A stretch of DNA of 21,176 bases, taken from Pasteurellaceae bacterium. GTDB taxonomy: Bacteria; Pseudomonadota; Gammaproteobacteria; Enterobacterales; Pasteurellaceae. The stretch is from the NCBI GenBank assembly GCA_900756155.1, contig CAAEJV010000034.1:1-21176 (forward strand). Direction: 5' to 3'. The position numbers and the translations under genes are program-made. The notes under the pieces were generated by a model. It searched no databases. It was not told where the DNA came from and was given only the letters and a program-made list of their open reading frames with translations. This document shows positions 7,935 through 15,345 of this stretch, in pieces (position 1 is the stretch's first letter; the number at the start of each line of letters is the position of its first letter).

Positions 7935-9140
7935 TTAGCCCGCTAAACGTGCTGTATCTTGTGCAATTACTAATTCTTCATTGGTTGGAAGAACGATCGC
8001 TTTAAATGCAGAGTCATCAGCAGTGATCACGCCTGATTTACCAAAGCGAGCAGCAAGGTTGCGTTCTTTGTCTAATTTGATGCCGAATAATTTCAAGTGG
8101 CCTAACGCTAATTCACGAACGTGAGCAGAGTTTTCACCGATACCACCCGTAAATGCGATGGCATCTAAGTGATCATCACCTAAAACGGCCATGTATGCAC
8201 CGATGTATTTTGCTAAACGGTAGCTGTAAACATCTAACGCACGTTTTGCTTCTGGTTTAGAGGCATCGTCGTAGTTATCTTCTGCATAACGGCAGTCACT
8301 TGTTACTTCAGTTAAACCTAAAAGACCTGATTTTTTCACTAAAGTCTCTTCGATTTGATCCATTGACATACCTAAGTTTTTGTATAGGTAGAAAACGATC
8401 GCAGGGTCGATATCACCACAACGTGTACCCATCACTAAACCTTCTAACGGGGTTAAACCCATAGAGGTATCGATACATTTACCGTTACGAACCACAGAAA
8501 CAGAACCACCGTTACCTAAGTGACAGATGATTGCGTTTACTTGGTCTGCAGGTTTGCCTACGTATTCAGCGACTTCGCGAGAAACGAAGTAGTGGCTGGT
8601 ACCGTGTGCACCGTAGCGACGTACGCCATGTTCTTTGTAAAGTGAGTATGGAAGTGCATATAAGTATGCTTCTTCAGGCATGGTTTGGTGGAATGCTGTA
8701 TCAAATACGACAACGTTCTTATCTTTTAAGTGTGGGAATGTTTTAAATGCTTCACGGATACCAATTAAGTGAGCAGGGTTGTGAAGTGGTGCAAATTGTG
8801 CCGCATCTTCAATACCTTTAACTACCTCATCTGTTACGATAACCGATTGAGTGTATTTCTCACCACCGTGAACAATACGGTGACCAATCGAGGTGATAGA
8901 GTTTTTAAGCTCATCAGTCATAATATTTGATGCGATAAAGTTAAGCGCCTCAGTGTGCGCTGCACCAGCACCTAAATCTGCGCTACCTTTTTCTCCGTTA
9001 AGTTTCCATTTGATACGAGCTTCAGGAAGATAAAATGCTTCTGCTAAGCCTGATAATTTTTCTTCACCTGTTGCAGGATCAAGGATTGCAAATTTTAATG
9101 AAGAACTACCACAGTTAAGGATGAGAACAAGTTTTGACAT
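7935..9140 (-). CDS. ackA: acetate kinase
   Basis: A 401-residue ASKHA-family kinase that makes ATP and acetate from acetyl phosphate and ADP, the energy-yielding end of overflow metabolism. Visible residues: N9 in ILNCGSSSLKF, R88 in GHRIVHGG, catalytic D147 in FDTAFHQTMP, H179 in GAHGTSHYF, the glycine-rich HLGNGGS (207-213), R240 in MGTRCGDIDP, GGIGENS (332-338), and E388 near the C-terminus. The start is set at 9140, where family proteins begin (MSKLVLILNCG), with AGGG upstream. The open frame runs 14 codons further to 9182 without family similarity. It is the first gene of ackA-pta, the E. coli order, with yfbV divergent as in E. coli. No convincing promoter was assigned in 9141-9303. 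A 7-bp inverted repeat (GTTGAAA at 9274-9280 with TTTCAAC at 9282-9288) lies there. Confidence 0.97.
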   Translation of the reverse strand: MSKLVLILNCGSSSLKFAILDPATGEEKLSGLAEAFYLPEARIKWKLNGEKGSADLGAGAAHTEALNFIASNIMTDELKNSITSIGHRIVHGGEKYTQSVIVTDEVVKGIEDAAQFAPLHNPAHLIGIREAFKTFPHLKDKNVVVFDTAFHQTMPEEAYLYALPYSLYKEHGVRRYGAHGTSHYFVSREVAEYVGKPADQVNAIICHLGNGGSVSVVRNGKCIDTSMGLTPLEGLVMGTRCGDIDPAIVFYLYKNLGMSMDQIEETLVKKSGLLGLTEVTSDCRYAEDNYDDASKPEAKRALDVYSYRLAKYIGAYMAVLGDDHLDAIAFTGGIGENSAHVRELALGHLKLFGIKLDKERNLAARFGKSGVITADDSAFKAIVLPTNEELVIAQDTARLAG

Positions 9141-9303
9141 AGGAACCCTATTTTTGATTGAGGTTAATAAAAATCCATTCAAAAGAACAGACTACAAATC
9201 TTGCATAGAATACACCTTTTGGCGTATAAAATAAATTCACTAGAAGGGAAAAATACGATCTTTTATTAGAAAAGTTGAAAATTTCAACAGTTTCTAGTTA
9301 AGG

Positions 9304-9333
9304 ATGACAATTAAACCTAAACTAGAGTATTAT
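9304..9333 (+). promoter_or_regulatory. sigma-70 promoter for yfbV
   Basis: A -35 ATGACA (9304-9309), an 18-base spacer and a -10 TATTAT (9328-9333) each match five of six consensus bases. Transcription would start about 9340, inside the uptake signal at 9334-9342. Confidence 0.6.
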
Positions 9334-9342
9334 AAGTGCGGT
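9334..9342 (+). repeat. DNA uptake signal sequence upstream of yfbV
   Basis: AAGTGCGGT followed by TATTTT-like T-rich flank (extended signal). It directly abuts the predicted yfbV -10 box in the ackA/yfbV divergent gap. Confidence 0.9.
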
Positions 9343-9361
9343 TATTTTCTAGGATGTTTTT

Positions 9362-9808
9362 ATGTCATCATTTTTTTCAACCTTAAAACGTGGGCAAATA
9401 TATTTGCAAACGTGGCCATTAGAAGCGAAACTCGGCATGATTTTCCCCGAAAATCGCATTATTAAAGCCACGAAATTTGCACAGAAGTTTATGCCTTTTA
9501 TGGCGGTATTTTCGGTGGTTTGGCAACAGCTTTATGCCAAGACGGATCTTACTGCATTAGCGATTGCTATTTTGACCGCACTTTGTGCGTTAGTGATGCC
9601 ATTGCAAGGCTTATATTGGTTGGGAAAACGTGCAAAATCACCGTTAGAAACGCAAAGTTCTCAGTGGTTTTATGAGATTAGTGAACGTTTAAGAAAACAA
9701 CATGAAAGTTTGCCAACCGTGCAAGATAAACCGACATATCAGCACTTGGCAGAAGTACTACAAAAGGCACAGCAAAAATTAGACAAAGCATTTTGGCAGG
9801 AAATCTAG
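9362..9808 (+). CDS. yfbV: UPF0208 membrane protein YfbV
   Basis: A 148-residue inner-membrane protein. LKRGQIYLQTWPLEAKL (8-24), ENRIIKATKFAQKFMP (30-45) and PLQGLYWLGKR (80-90) align along the length of E. coli YfbV. Two membrane helices are expected (about 43-58 and 64-86), with a soluble C-terminal part starting at a WFYEISERL segment. E. coli YfbV has been linked to insulation of the chromosome terminus domain together with MatP; the mechanism is not clear. As in E. coli it is divergent from ackA. It is followed by a separate PurR-controlled promoter, so it seems to be transcribed alone. Confidence 0.92.
   Translation: MSSFFSTLKRGQIYLQTWPLEAKLGMIFPENRIIKATKFAQKFMPFMAVFSVVWQQLYAKTDLTALAIAILTALCALVMPLQGLYWLGKRAKSPLETQSSQWFYEISERLRKQHESLPTVQDKPTYQHLAEVLQKAQQKLDKAFWQEI
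9575..9583 (-). repeat. DNA uptake signal sequence in yfbV
   Basis: ACCGCACTT on the + strand, read as Thr-Ala-Leu (72-74) inside the second membrane helix of YfbV. Confidence 0.9.
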
Positions 9809-9830
9809 CCAATGGCTTCAAATTTAATTG

Positions 9831-9868
9831 ACGCAAACGTTTTCCTTTTGTTGTTTTTTATGTAAAAT
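9831..9868 (+). promoter_or_regulatory. PurR operator and promoter of cvpA-purF
   Basis: ACGCAAACGTTTTCCT (9831-9846) fits the E. coli PurR operator consensus ACGCAAACGTTTTCNT at every position. A -10 TAAAAT (9863-9868) lies 17 bases after a weak -35 (TTTTCC or GTTTTC near 9840-9845), so the operator would cover the -35. PurR with hypoxanthine or guanine as corepressor should repress cvpA-purF. The same arrangement precedes E. coli cvpA-purF. Confidence 0.88.
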
Positions 9869-9912
9869 ACTGCGGTCGCAATGGCGGCCCTTTTTAATTG
9901 AGAGACTATTTA

Positions 9913-10404
9913 ATGATTGATTACATTATCATTGGCATCATCGCATTTTCGATTATCGTGAGTTTATTACGAGGGTTTGTGCGAGAGGTGATGTCCCTTG
10001 CAAGTTGGGTCGTTGCATTTATTGTCGCTAGCCAATTTTATCCTTATCTCGCCACTTATCTTACTCAAATCGAATCTGACTACGTGCGCAATGGCACAGC
10101 AATCGGCATTTTATTTGTTTTAACCTTAATTGTAGGCGGCATTGTTAATTATGTGATTAGCCAATTAGTGGATAAAACAGGACTTACCGGAACAGATCGT
10201 GTTCTTGGTGCGGCATTTGGCTTAATTCGTGGGGCGTTAATCGTCGCTGCGATCTTATTCTTCTTGGATACCTTCACTAACTTTGAACAAACCGATTGGT
10301 GGAAAGAATCAAAATTAATTCCTCATTTCGGCTTCATTATTGAATGGTTCTTCCAACAACTACAAGCAAGTTCTAGTTTTTTAAACTCAACTTTTAAACA
10401 ATAA
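9913..10404 (+). CDS. cvpA: CvpA family inner-membrane protein
   Basis: A 163-residue protein aligning end to end with E. coli CvpA (162 aa). Conserved stretches are SLLRGFVREVMSLASW (17-32), VRNGTAIGILF (58-68), TGLTGTDRVLGAAFG (89-103), AAILFFLDTF (112-121) and a Ser-rich end (QASSSFL). Four membrane helices are expected near 1-18, 27-45, 61-85 and 100-120. It was named for colicin V production. Its molecular role is unsettled, with links to envelope integrity and stress in other enterobacteria. The start is ATG 9913 behind GAGAG; an earlier TTG at 9898 is not favoured. It lies 14 bases before purF under the PurR operator, the usual pairing. Confidence 0.93.
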   Translation: MIDYIIIGIIAFSIIVSLLRGFVREVMSLASWVVAFIVASQFYPYLATYLTQIESDYVRNGTAIGILFVLTLIVGGIVNYVISQLVDKTGLTGTDRVLGAAFGLIRGALIVAAILFFLDTFTNFEQTDWWKESKLIPHFGFIIEWFFQQLQASSSFLNSTFKQ

Positions 10405-10418
10405 GGTAGTCAATCAGT

Positions 10419-11936
10419 ATGTGTGGAATTGTCGGTATCGTTAGCCAAAATCCGGTTAATGAATCCATTTATGCAGCATTAACGTTATTACAGCATCGAG
10501 GTCAAGATGCGGCGGGGATTGTCACAATCGATGATGAAAACCGCTTTCGTTTGCGTAAGGCTAATGGTCTTGTAAGCGATGTATTCAGACAAGAACATAT
10601 GTTACGTTTACAAGGTCATGCAGGCCTCGGACATGTACGTTATCCAACCGCTGGCAGTTCAAGTGTATCTGAAGCGCAGCCTTTCTATGTTAACTCACCT
10701 TATGGTTTAAGCCTTGTTCACAATGGTAACTTAACCAATTCAGACGAATTAAAAGATAAATTATTTAAAGAAGCACGTCGTCACATAAATACTAATTCGG
10801 ATTCAGAACTTCTTCTCAATATTCTTGCAAATCATTTAGATAGAGTGAATAAATACCATCTCGATCCGCAAGACATTTTTGATGCAATTCGTGCGACACA
10901 CAAAGATATCCGTGGTGCTTATGCATGCTTAGCGATGATTATTGGACATGGCATGGTGGCATTTCGCGATCCGTTTGGTATTCGTCCGCTCGTGTTAGGT
11001 AAACGAGAAGAAAACGGCTTTGTAGAATATATGTTTGCCTCTGAAAGTGTGGCATTAGACGTAGCAGGTTTTGAATTAGTGCGTGATGTTGCACCAGGTG
11101 AAGCGATTTATGTAACCTTTGATGGCCAGCTCTATGCTGAGCAATGCGCAGAAAGTGCGGTCTTAAATCCGTGTATTTTTGAATACGTGTACTTTGCTCG
11201 TCCTGATTCAACAATAGACGGTGTGTCTGTCTATGCCGCACGAGTTCACATGGGTGAACATTTAGGTAAAAAAATTGCAAAAGAATGGGTTGAGGAAGCT
11301 GATAACATTGATGTTGTTATTCCAGTACCTGAAACTTCAACAGACATCGCTTTACAGATTGCGAAAATCTTAGGCAAACCTTATCGTCAAGGTTTTGTGA
11401 AAAACCGCTATGTTGGCCGTACATTTATCATGCCTGGTCAAGCACAACGTATCAGTTCAGTTCGTCGTAAGCTCAATACGATTAAAGCAGAATTTAAAGA
11501 TAAAAATGTGCTATTAGTCGATGATTCTATTGTTCGAGGTACAACATCTGAACAAATTGTGAGTATGGCTAGAGCAGCAGGTGCGAAGAAAATTTACTTT
11601 GCATCAGCCGCACCAGAAATTCGTTACCCAAATGTGTACGGTATTGATATGCCAACAAAACAAGAACTTATTGCCTATGGCCGTAATGTTGACGAAATTG
11701 CGAAATTGATTGGCGTAGATAAATTAGTTTTCCAAGATCTTGAGGCGTTGACTGAATCAGTACGCCAAGAAAATCCAGCTATTCAAGGCTTTGATTGTTC
11801 AGTCTTTACCGGTGAATATATTACGGGCGATATCACACCAGAATACCTTGATAGTATCGCTTCTCAACGTAGTGATTCAGCAAAGAAAAAACGGGAAAAA
11901 GATGCAAGCAACCTTGAAATTCATAATGAAGGTTAA
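10419..11936 (+). CDS. purF: amidophosphoribosyltransferase
   Basis: A 505-residue enzyme of the first committed step of purine synthesis: PRPP plus glutamine gives phosphoribosylamine. It begins MCGIVGI, so Cys2 is the N-terminal nucleophile after Met removal. The Ntn glutaminase domain shows LQHRGQDAAGI (24-34) and a GHVRYPTAG segment. The phosphoribosyltransferase domain carries the PRPP loop LLVDDSIVRGTT (365-376). Length equals E. coli PurF (505). A lysine-rich C-terminal tail (SAKKKREKD) is present. It is co-transcribed with cvpA under the PurR site and closed by a strong terminator, so it is the end of the operon. Confidence 0.97.
   Translation: MCGIVGIVSQNPVNESIYAALTLLQHRGQDAAGIVTIDDENRFRLRKANGLVSDVFRQEHMLRLQGHAGLGHVRYPTAGSSSVSEAQPFYVNSPYGLSLVHNGNLTNSDELKDKLFKEARRHINTNSDSELLLNILANHLDRVNKYHLDPQDIFDAIRATHKDIRGAYACLAMIIGHGMVAFRDPFGIRPLVLGKREENGFVEYMFASESVALDVAGFELVRDVAPGEAIYVTFDGQLYAEQCAESAVLNPCIFEYVYFARPDSTIDGVSVYAARVHMGEHLGKKIAKEWVEEADNIDVVIPVPETSTDIALQIAKILGKPYRQGFVKNRYVGRTFIMPGQAQRISSVRRKLNTIKAEFKDKNVLLVDDSIVRGTTSEQIVSMARAAGAKKIYFASAAPEIRYPNVYGIDMPTKQELIAYGRNVDEIAKLIGVDKLVFQDLEALTESVRQENPAIQGFDCSVFTGEYITGDITPEYLDSIASQRSDSAKKKREKDASNLEIHNEG
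11153..11161 (+). repeat. DNA uptake signal sequence in purF
   Basis: AAGTGCGGT core read in frame as Ser-Ala-Val, in the linker between the glutaminase and transferase domains. Confidence 0.9.
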
Positions 11937-11953
11937 TCGCGTTTAAGATCGTA

Positions 11954-11991
11954 AAAAAGCACTAAATTCAATGAAACGTTTAGTGCTTTTT
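11954..11991 (+). terminator. purF terminator
   Basis: AAAAAGCACTAAA (11954-11966) and TTTAGTGCTTTTT (11979-11991) form a perfect 13-bp stem with a 12-base loop. The T-rich descending arm serves as the U-tract. It lies 17 bases after the purF stop. Confidence 0.88.
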
Positions 11992-12007
11992 CTTTCTGAT
12001 TAAATAT

Positions 12008-12050
12008 AAAAAAATGACCACACTTGATGTATTCAAAGTGCGGTCATTTT
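12008..12050 (-). terminator. dacB terminator built from an uptake-signal inverted repeat
   Basis: On the minus strand the arm from 12050 to 12036 (AAAATGACCGCACTT) pairs with 12025-12011 and is followed by seven T (12014-12008). The only non-Watson-Crick pair is G-U on the minus RNA. On the plus RNA the same position is an A-C mismatch, so the hairpin favours the dacB direction. The uptake core is exact in one arm (12036-12044) and degenerate (ACCACACTT) in the other. Confidence 0.83.
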
Positions 12051-12060
12051 TATAGGCGTT

Positions 12061-13500
12061 TTAGTCTTTATAAAGATCGTTATAAAGCGTACTTTCAAAT
12101 TGTACAAGTGGAGCACGCTTTGTTTTACTTTCTAAATCACCGGTTGAATAGCCATTGATAAATTGAACAAAAGCCACTTTTTCACCTCGCGCATTGGTCA
12201 TAAAACCGGCAAGGTTATAGACACCTTTCAATGAGCCAGTTTTAGCGATGACGTTTTTTACCAGTGGTGGATTAATTAAGCTACCACGACCACTGATTGT
12301 GCCATCCACACCTGCAATTGGGAAAGTTTCCATTAAGTGTAATTTATCTTCGTTTTTGGCGATGTATTCCAAGACTGAAAGCATGGTTTTCGGTGCAACT
12401 AAATTATGACGAGAAAGACCTGAACCATCAGCCAAGATGCTGTTACCAAATTTAATGCCTTGTTTTTGTAATACTGATTTTACCGCTAATGTACCTAATT
12501 GGAATGAAGCAGGTCGTTTATAGTAGTTGTAGGCTACCGCTCTAAATAAGGCATCGGCAATTTGGTTATCCGATTTTTTCATCATTTTTTTCAATAGCTC
12601 AGGCAACGGTTTAGATAAATGCTGGGCGAGTTTTTGTCCTTGCTGTGGTTTTTGAGGTTGTTTTACCTGGCCGGTAAATTCAATACCAAGACGTTTTAAT
12701 TGACGTTGAATAATGGCAGCTGCGTAGGCATCTGGATCTTGCACAGCGAAACTGAGCCCAAATGGTTTAGTTTGGCGTGCAATACAGCCTTTTACTTGAT
12801 AGCGATTATTGTCGTGAACAACGACATCTAACTGGCAATAACCGGCTTCTTGCTGATCCACAATATAAACTTGCCCGAAAACTTGAATAGGAAATTGAGC
12901 GGGAACATTAATTTTGACTGTTTCACCCACTGGTTGATTTGCATCTAGCTCGGCATAGAAACAGTTATTATCGATATTTGCTGCAGCAGGAGGGGAGTTA
13001 AAGCACATCGTAAGATCGTTCCAAATCCAACCTAGCCCACGGTCATGGCTAGCAAATACAGAGGTATCTAAAATAAGATCTCCATTGATTTTCTGAATGC
13101 CTTGGTTCTTTAAATTGGCTAATAGGCTATAAAGTTGTCCACTGGTCAGATCAGGATCGCCAGTAAACTGCACAACAAGATCGCCTTCTAAAACATTATT
13201 CTGAATTTTTCCGTTACTTAAAAGTGAGGTTTCAAACTGAAAGGCGTCACCTAATACCAATTTAGCAGCGACAGCTGTGAAAACTTTTTGCGTACTGGCA
13301 GGCAACATAAACGTTGAACCATTGTAATCCGCGATAATTTGATCTTTATTGAGGTTTTTGGCAATGATACTGGCAGAAGCACCTTCCGGTAAGTATTGGG
13401 TGATAGAAGCCACATTAACTTCAGCCATGGAGGAAAAAGAAAAGCCGAGAGTGATAAATGCCGCTTTAAGTGCGGTCGAAATAGAAGATTTTTTAGTCAT
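12061..13500 (-). CDS. dacB: D-alanyl-D-alanine carboxypeptidase/endopeptidase (PBP4)
   Basis: A 479-residue low-molecular-weight class C penicillin-binding protein that trims and opens peptidoglycan cross-links in the periplasm. The start is set at 13500 (MTKKSSIS), which gives a normal Sec signal peptide with likely cleavage after SMA (26). The frame is open 20 codons further to 13560, but the extra part is hydrophilic and unlike the family. The three active-site motifs are present: STQK (S69-K72), SDN (S310-N312) and KTG (K420-G422). The large insert between the first two motifs, typical of PBP4, is also present. No clear Shine-Dalgarno is seen. It is transcribed divergently from greA, as in H. 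influenzae as I recall. Confidence 0.95.
   Translation of the reverse strand: MTKKSSISTALKAAFITLGFSFSSMAEVNVASITQYLPEGASASIIAKNLNKDQIIADYNGSTFMLPASTQKVFTAVAAKLVLGDAFQFETSLLSNGKIQNNVLEGDLVVQFTGDPDLTSGQLYSLLANLKNQGIQKINGDLILDTSVFASHDRGLGWIWNDLTMCFNSPPAAANIDNNCFYAELDANQPVGETVKINVPAQFPIQVFGQVYIVDQQEAGYCQLDVVVHDNNRYQVKGCIARQTKPFGLSFAVQDPDAYAAAIIQRQLKRLGIEFTGQVKQPQKPQQGQKLAQHLSKPLPELLKKMMKKSDNQIADALFRAVAYNYYKRPASFQLGTLAVKSVLQKQGIKFGNSILADGSGLSRHNLVAPKTMLSVLEYIAKNEDKLHLMETFPIAGVDGTISGRGSLINPPLVKNVIAKTGSLKGVYNLAGFMTNARGEKVAFVQFINGYSTGDLESKTKRAPLVQFESTLYNDLYKD
13468..13476 (+). repeat. DNA uptake signal sequence in the dacB signal peptide
   Basis: AAGTGCGGT on the + strand. On the dacB strand it encodes Thr-Ala-Leu (9-11) of the signal peptide, the same tripeptide it gives in the yeaY signal peptide. 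Confidence 0.9.
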
Positions 13501-13540
13501 TTTAGTTCTGTTATGGTTGCTATTTTTCTCAAGACGAATA

Positions 13541-13569
13541 ATAATAAGCTCCGAACTCAATAGAGTAAA
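13541..13569 (-). promoter_or_regulatory. sigma-70 promoter for dacB
   Basis: On the minus strand, -35 TTTACT (13569-13564), a 17-base spacer and -10 TATTAT (13546-13541). Transcription would start near 13534 and leave a leader of about 34 bases before the chosen dacB ATG. This also argues against the longer dacB frame starting at 13560. Confidence 0.6.
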
Positions 13570-13651
13570 TCATTTTTTATTTTTCATTGACTGCGGCAAG
13601 GTTGCAAGACGTTGTCGTGGTTTTGTTTTTACCAAATTTCAAGGAAAAAGA

Positions 13652-14128
13652 ATGAAACAAATTCCAATGACCGTGCGCGGTGCGGAGCTATTACGTCAAG
13701 AATTAGATTTCTTAAAGAATGAGCGTCGCCCTGAAATTATTAAGGCGATTGCTGAAGCACGTGAGCATGGTGACTTAAAAGAAAATGCAGAATATCACGC
13801 TGCGCGTGAACAACAAGGTTTTTGCGAGGGGCGTATTCAAGAAATTGAAAGCAAACTTGCAAATTGTCAGGTTATCGATGTCACTAAATTACCGAATAAC
13901 GGAAAAGTTATTTTTGGTGCGACAGTTGTATTAGTGAATACCGATACCGATGAAGAAGTGACTTACCAAATTGTGGGCGATGATGAGGCAGATATTAAGT
14001 CAGGTTTGATTTCTGTGAATTCACCGATTGCTCGTGGCTTGGTGGGGAAAGAGTTGGATGATACCGTGAATATTACCACACCAGGTGGAACGGTTGAGTT
14101 CGAGATTATTGAAGTAAATTACATCTAA
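13652..14128 (+). CDS. greA: transcription elongation factor GreA
   Basis: A 158-residue factor that enters the RNA polymerase secondary channel and stimulates cleavage of backtracked RNA. The N-terminal coiled coil (about 1-75) carries the tip motif HGDLKENAEYHAA (39-51) with the acidic residues D41 and E44. The C-terminal FKBP-like domain includes ATVVLVNTDTDEE and NSPIARGLVGK. The start is ATG 13652 behind AAGGAAAA. The frame is open upstream to 13349, but that part overlaps dacB on the other strand and is not GreA. Upstream, TTGACT (13587-13592) is a good -35 but no matching -10 is seen. It converges on yhbY, with a shared hairpin between. Confidence 0.97.
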   Translation: MKQIPMTVRGAELLRQELDFLKNERRPEIIKAIAEAREHGDLKENAEYHAAREQQGFCEGRIQEIESKLANCQVIDVTKLPNNGKVIFGATVVLVNTDTDEEVTYQIVGDDEADIKSGLISVNSPIARGLVGKELDDTVNITTPGGTVEFEIIEVNYI

Positions 14129-14154
14129 AAAACATCCCCTCAAATTGAGGGGAT
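14128..14154. terminator. hairpin between greA and yhbY, terminator mainly for yhbY
   Basis: ATCCCCTC (14134-14141) pairs with GAGGGGAT (14147-14154) around a short AT loop. On the minus strand it is followed by GTTTTTT, a good U-tract for yhbY. On the plus strand the downstream bases are AACAATTATTT, so termination of greA is weaker or relies on the stem alone. Confidence 0.78.
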
Positions 14155-14159
14155 AACAA

Positions 14160-14459
14160 TTATTTACGAGGCAGCTGGATTTTACTTTCCTCGCTTGGTC
14201 GATAAAGCACCAAAATATGTCCGATGGTTTGAACGTTAGATGATTTGGTTTCACGAACAATCGCATCAATAATTAATTGTTTGGTTTCGCGATCTGCGCC
14301 AGCAATTTTTACTTTGATTAATTCGTGATGATTTAATGCATTATCGATTTCGGCTAATACCCCTTCGGTTAAGCCGTTACCGCCAAGCATGACGACAGGA
14401 CTAAGGTGATGAGCAAGTCCTTTTAAAAATTGTTTTTGTTTTGTTGATAATATTGTCAT
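14160..14459 (-). CDS. yhbY: RNA-binding protein YhbY (CRM domain)
   Basis: A 99-residue single CRM-domain protein (CRS1/YhbY family) that associates with pre-50S ribosomes in E. coli. The family signature is clear: LSTKQKQFLKGLAHHLSPVV (4-23), the GGNGLTEGV loop (25-33, the GxxG motif), ALNHHELIKVKI and a Thr-Ile-Gly-His strand near the end. The start is ATG 14459, preceded on the minus strand by AAAGGA. An in-frame ATG 11 codons upstream is not supported by the family. It is divergent from rlmE, the classic arrangement, so two 50S maturation factors sit side by side. Confidence 0.94.
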   Translation of the reverse strand: MTILSTKQKQFLKGLAHHLSPVVMLGGNGLTEGVLAEIDNALNHHELIKVKIAGADRETKQLIIDAIVRETKSSNVQTIGHILVLYRPSEESKIQLPRK

Positions 14460-14555
14460 AAGGAATCCTTTAAATAGATGAATATGAGTCAAAAAAAGAC
14501 CGAAAAGAGCGGTCAGAAAAAACGTGGTTTTTCAGCACTTTTTGGTAAGTCTAGC

Positions 14556-14582
14556 CTTGAATTTGGCAGATTGTACCCAAAT
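14556..14582 (+). promoter_or_regulatory. candidate heat-shock (sigma-32) promoter for rlmE-ftsH
   Basis: CTTGAA (14556-14561) matches the sigma-32 -35 fully. After 13 bases, ACCCAAAT (14575-14582) matches the -10 consensus CCCCATNT at most positions. RNA would begin near 14588, 38 bases before rlmE. In E. coli rlmE-ftsH is a sigma-32 operon, which supports the reading. Only sequence matching backs it here. Confidence 0.55.
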
Positions 14583-14625
14583 ATAGACGAAACTACTACA
14601 AAAAATAGTACAAAAGAAAGAGATT

Positions 14626-15258
14626 ATGGGAAAGAAAAAACGTTCGGCGAGTTCTTCTCGTTGGCTAAACGAACATTTTAAAGATCCGTTTGTTCAGAAA
14701 GCACATAAACAAAAATTACGCTCACGTGCTTACTTTAAGTTAGATGAAATTCAACAAACGGATAAATTGTTTAAACCGGGAATGACAGTGGTGGATCTCG
14801 GTGCCGCACCAGGTGGTTGGTCACAGTATGTTGTGAGCCAAATTGGTGGTAAAGGTCGAGTGATTGCTTGTGATATTTTGGATATGAACCCAATTGTCGG
14901 CGTGGATTTCTTGCAAGGCGATTTTCGTGACGAAAATGTGCTGAATGCATTATTAGAACGAGTTGGTGAAGCAAAAGTTGATGTAGTGATGTCTGATATG
15001 GCGCCAAATTTTAGCGGCATGCCATCTGTTGATATTCCTCGTGCAATGTATTTAGTTGAACTGGCTTTAGATATGTGTAAGCAAGTTTTGGCGAAAAAAG
15101 GCAGTTTTGTGGTCAAAGTATTCCAAGGAGAAGGTTTTGACGAGTATCTGCGCGAAATTCGTTCACTCTTTAGTGTTGTAAAAGTGCGTAAGCCTGAAGC
15201 CTCTCGTGGGCGCTCTCGCGAAGTTTATATTGTAGCAAGTGGTTATAAAGGCGAATAG
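14626..15258 (+). CDS. rlmE: 23S rRNA 2'-O-methyltransferase RlmE
   Basis: A 210-residue FtsJ/RrmJ-type SAM methyltransferase that methylates U2552 in the 23S rRNA A loop late in 50S assembly. The SAM motif is VVDLGAAPGGWSQ (55-67). The K-D-K-E catalytic set is in the exact E. coli positions: K38, D124, K164 and E199. The basic N-terminus (MGKKKRSASS) is typical. Start ATG 14626 has GAAAGAGA just upstream. It is the first gene of rlmE-ftsH, with 87 bases to ftsH. A GAGATA/TATCTC palindrome (15295-15307) lies in that gap with no terminator-like T run. Confidence 0.97.
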   Translation: MGKKKRSASSSRWLNEHFKDPFVQKAHKQKLRSRAYFKLDEIQQTDKLFKPGMTVVDLGAAPGGWSQYVVSQIGGKGRVIACDILDMNPIVGVDFLQGDFRDENVLNALLERVGEAKVDVVMSDMAPNFSGMPSVDIPRAMYLVELALDMCKQVLAKKGSFVVKVFQGEGFDEYLREIRSLFSVVKVRKPEASRGRSREVYIVASGYKGE

Positions 15259-15345
15259 ATAATTGCTTTGATAGCTTTTCATTGTGTCGGGGATGAGATA
15301 GTATCTCGTTTAATTTTAATTAACTTAAGAAAGGCAGGTTAAACC

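Noticed and set aside
9274..9288. GTTGAAA/TTTCAAC inverted repeat between ackA and yfbV as a regulator site
   Set aside because: Short arms in AT-rich DNA, no match to FNR, ArcA or other sites I know; noted but not called.
13587..13615. greA promoter from TTGACT at 13587-13592
   Set aside because: The -35 is good, but no acceptable -10 lies at 16-18 bases, so it was not listed as a promoter.
13349..13651. N-terminal extension of GreA and of DacB in the divergent gap
   Set aside because: The GreA open frame extends over dacB and the DacB frame over its own promoter. Family starts, the GreA ribosome-binding site and a normal DacB signal peptide support the shorter forms.
14478..14681. Open frame of 67 codons before and overlapping rlmE
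   Set aside because: It has no ribosome-binding site fit or recognisable family and overlaps the rlmE start. It contains the candidate sigma-32 promoter, so it is better explained as leader DNA.
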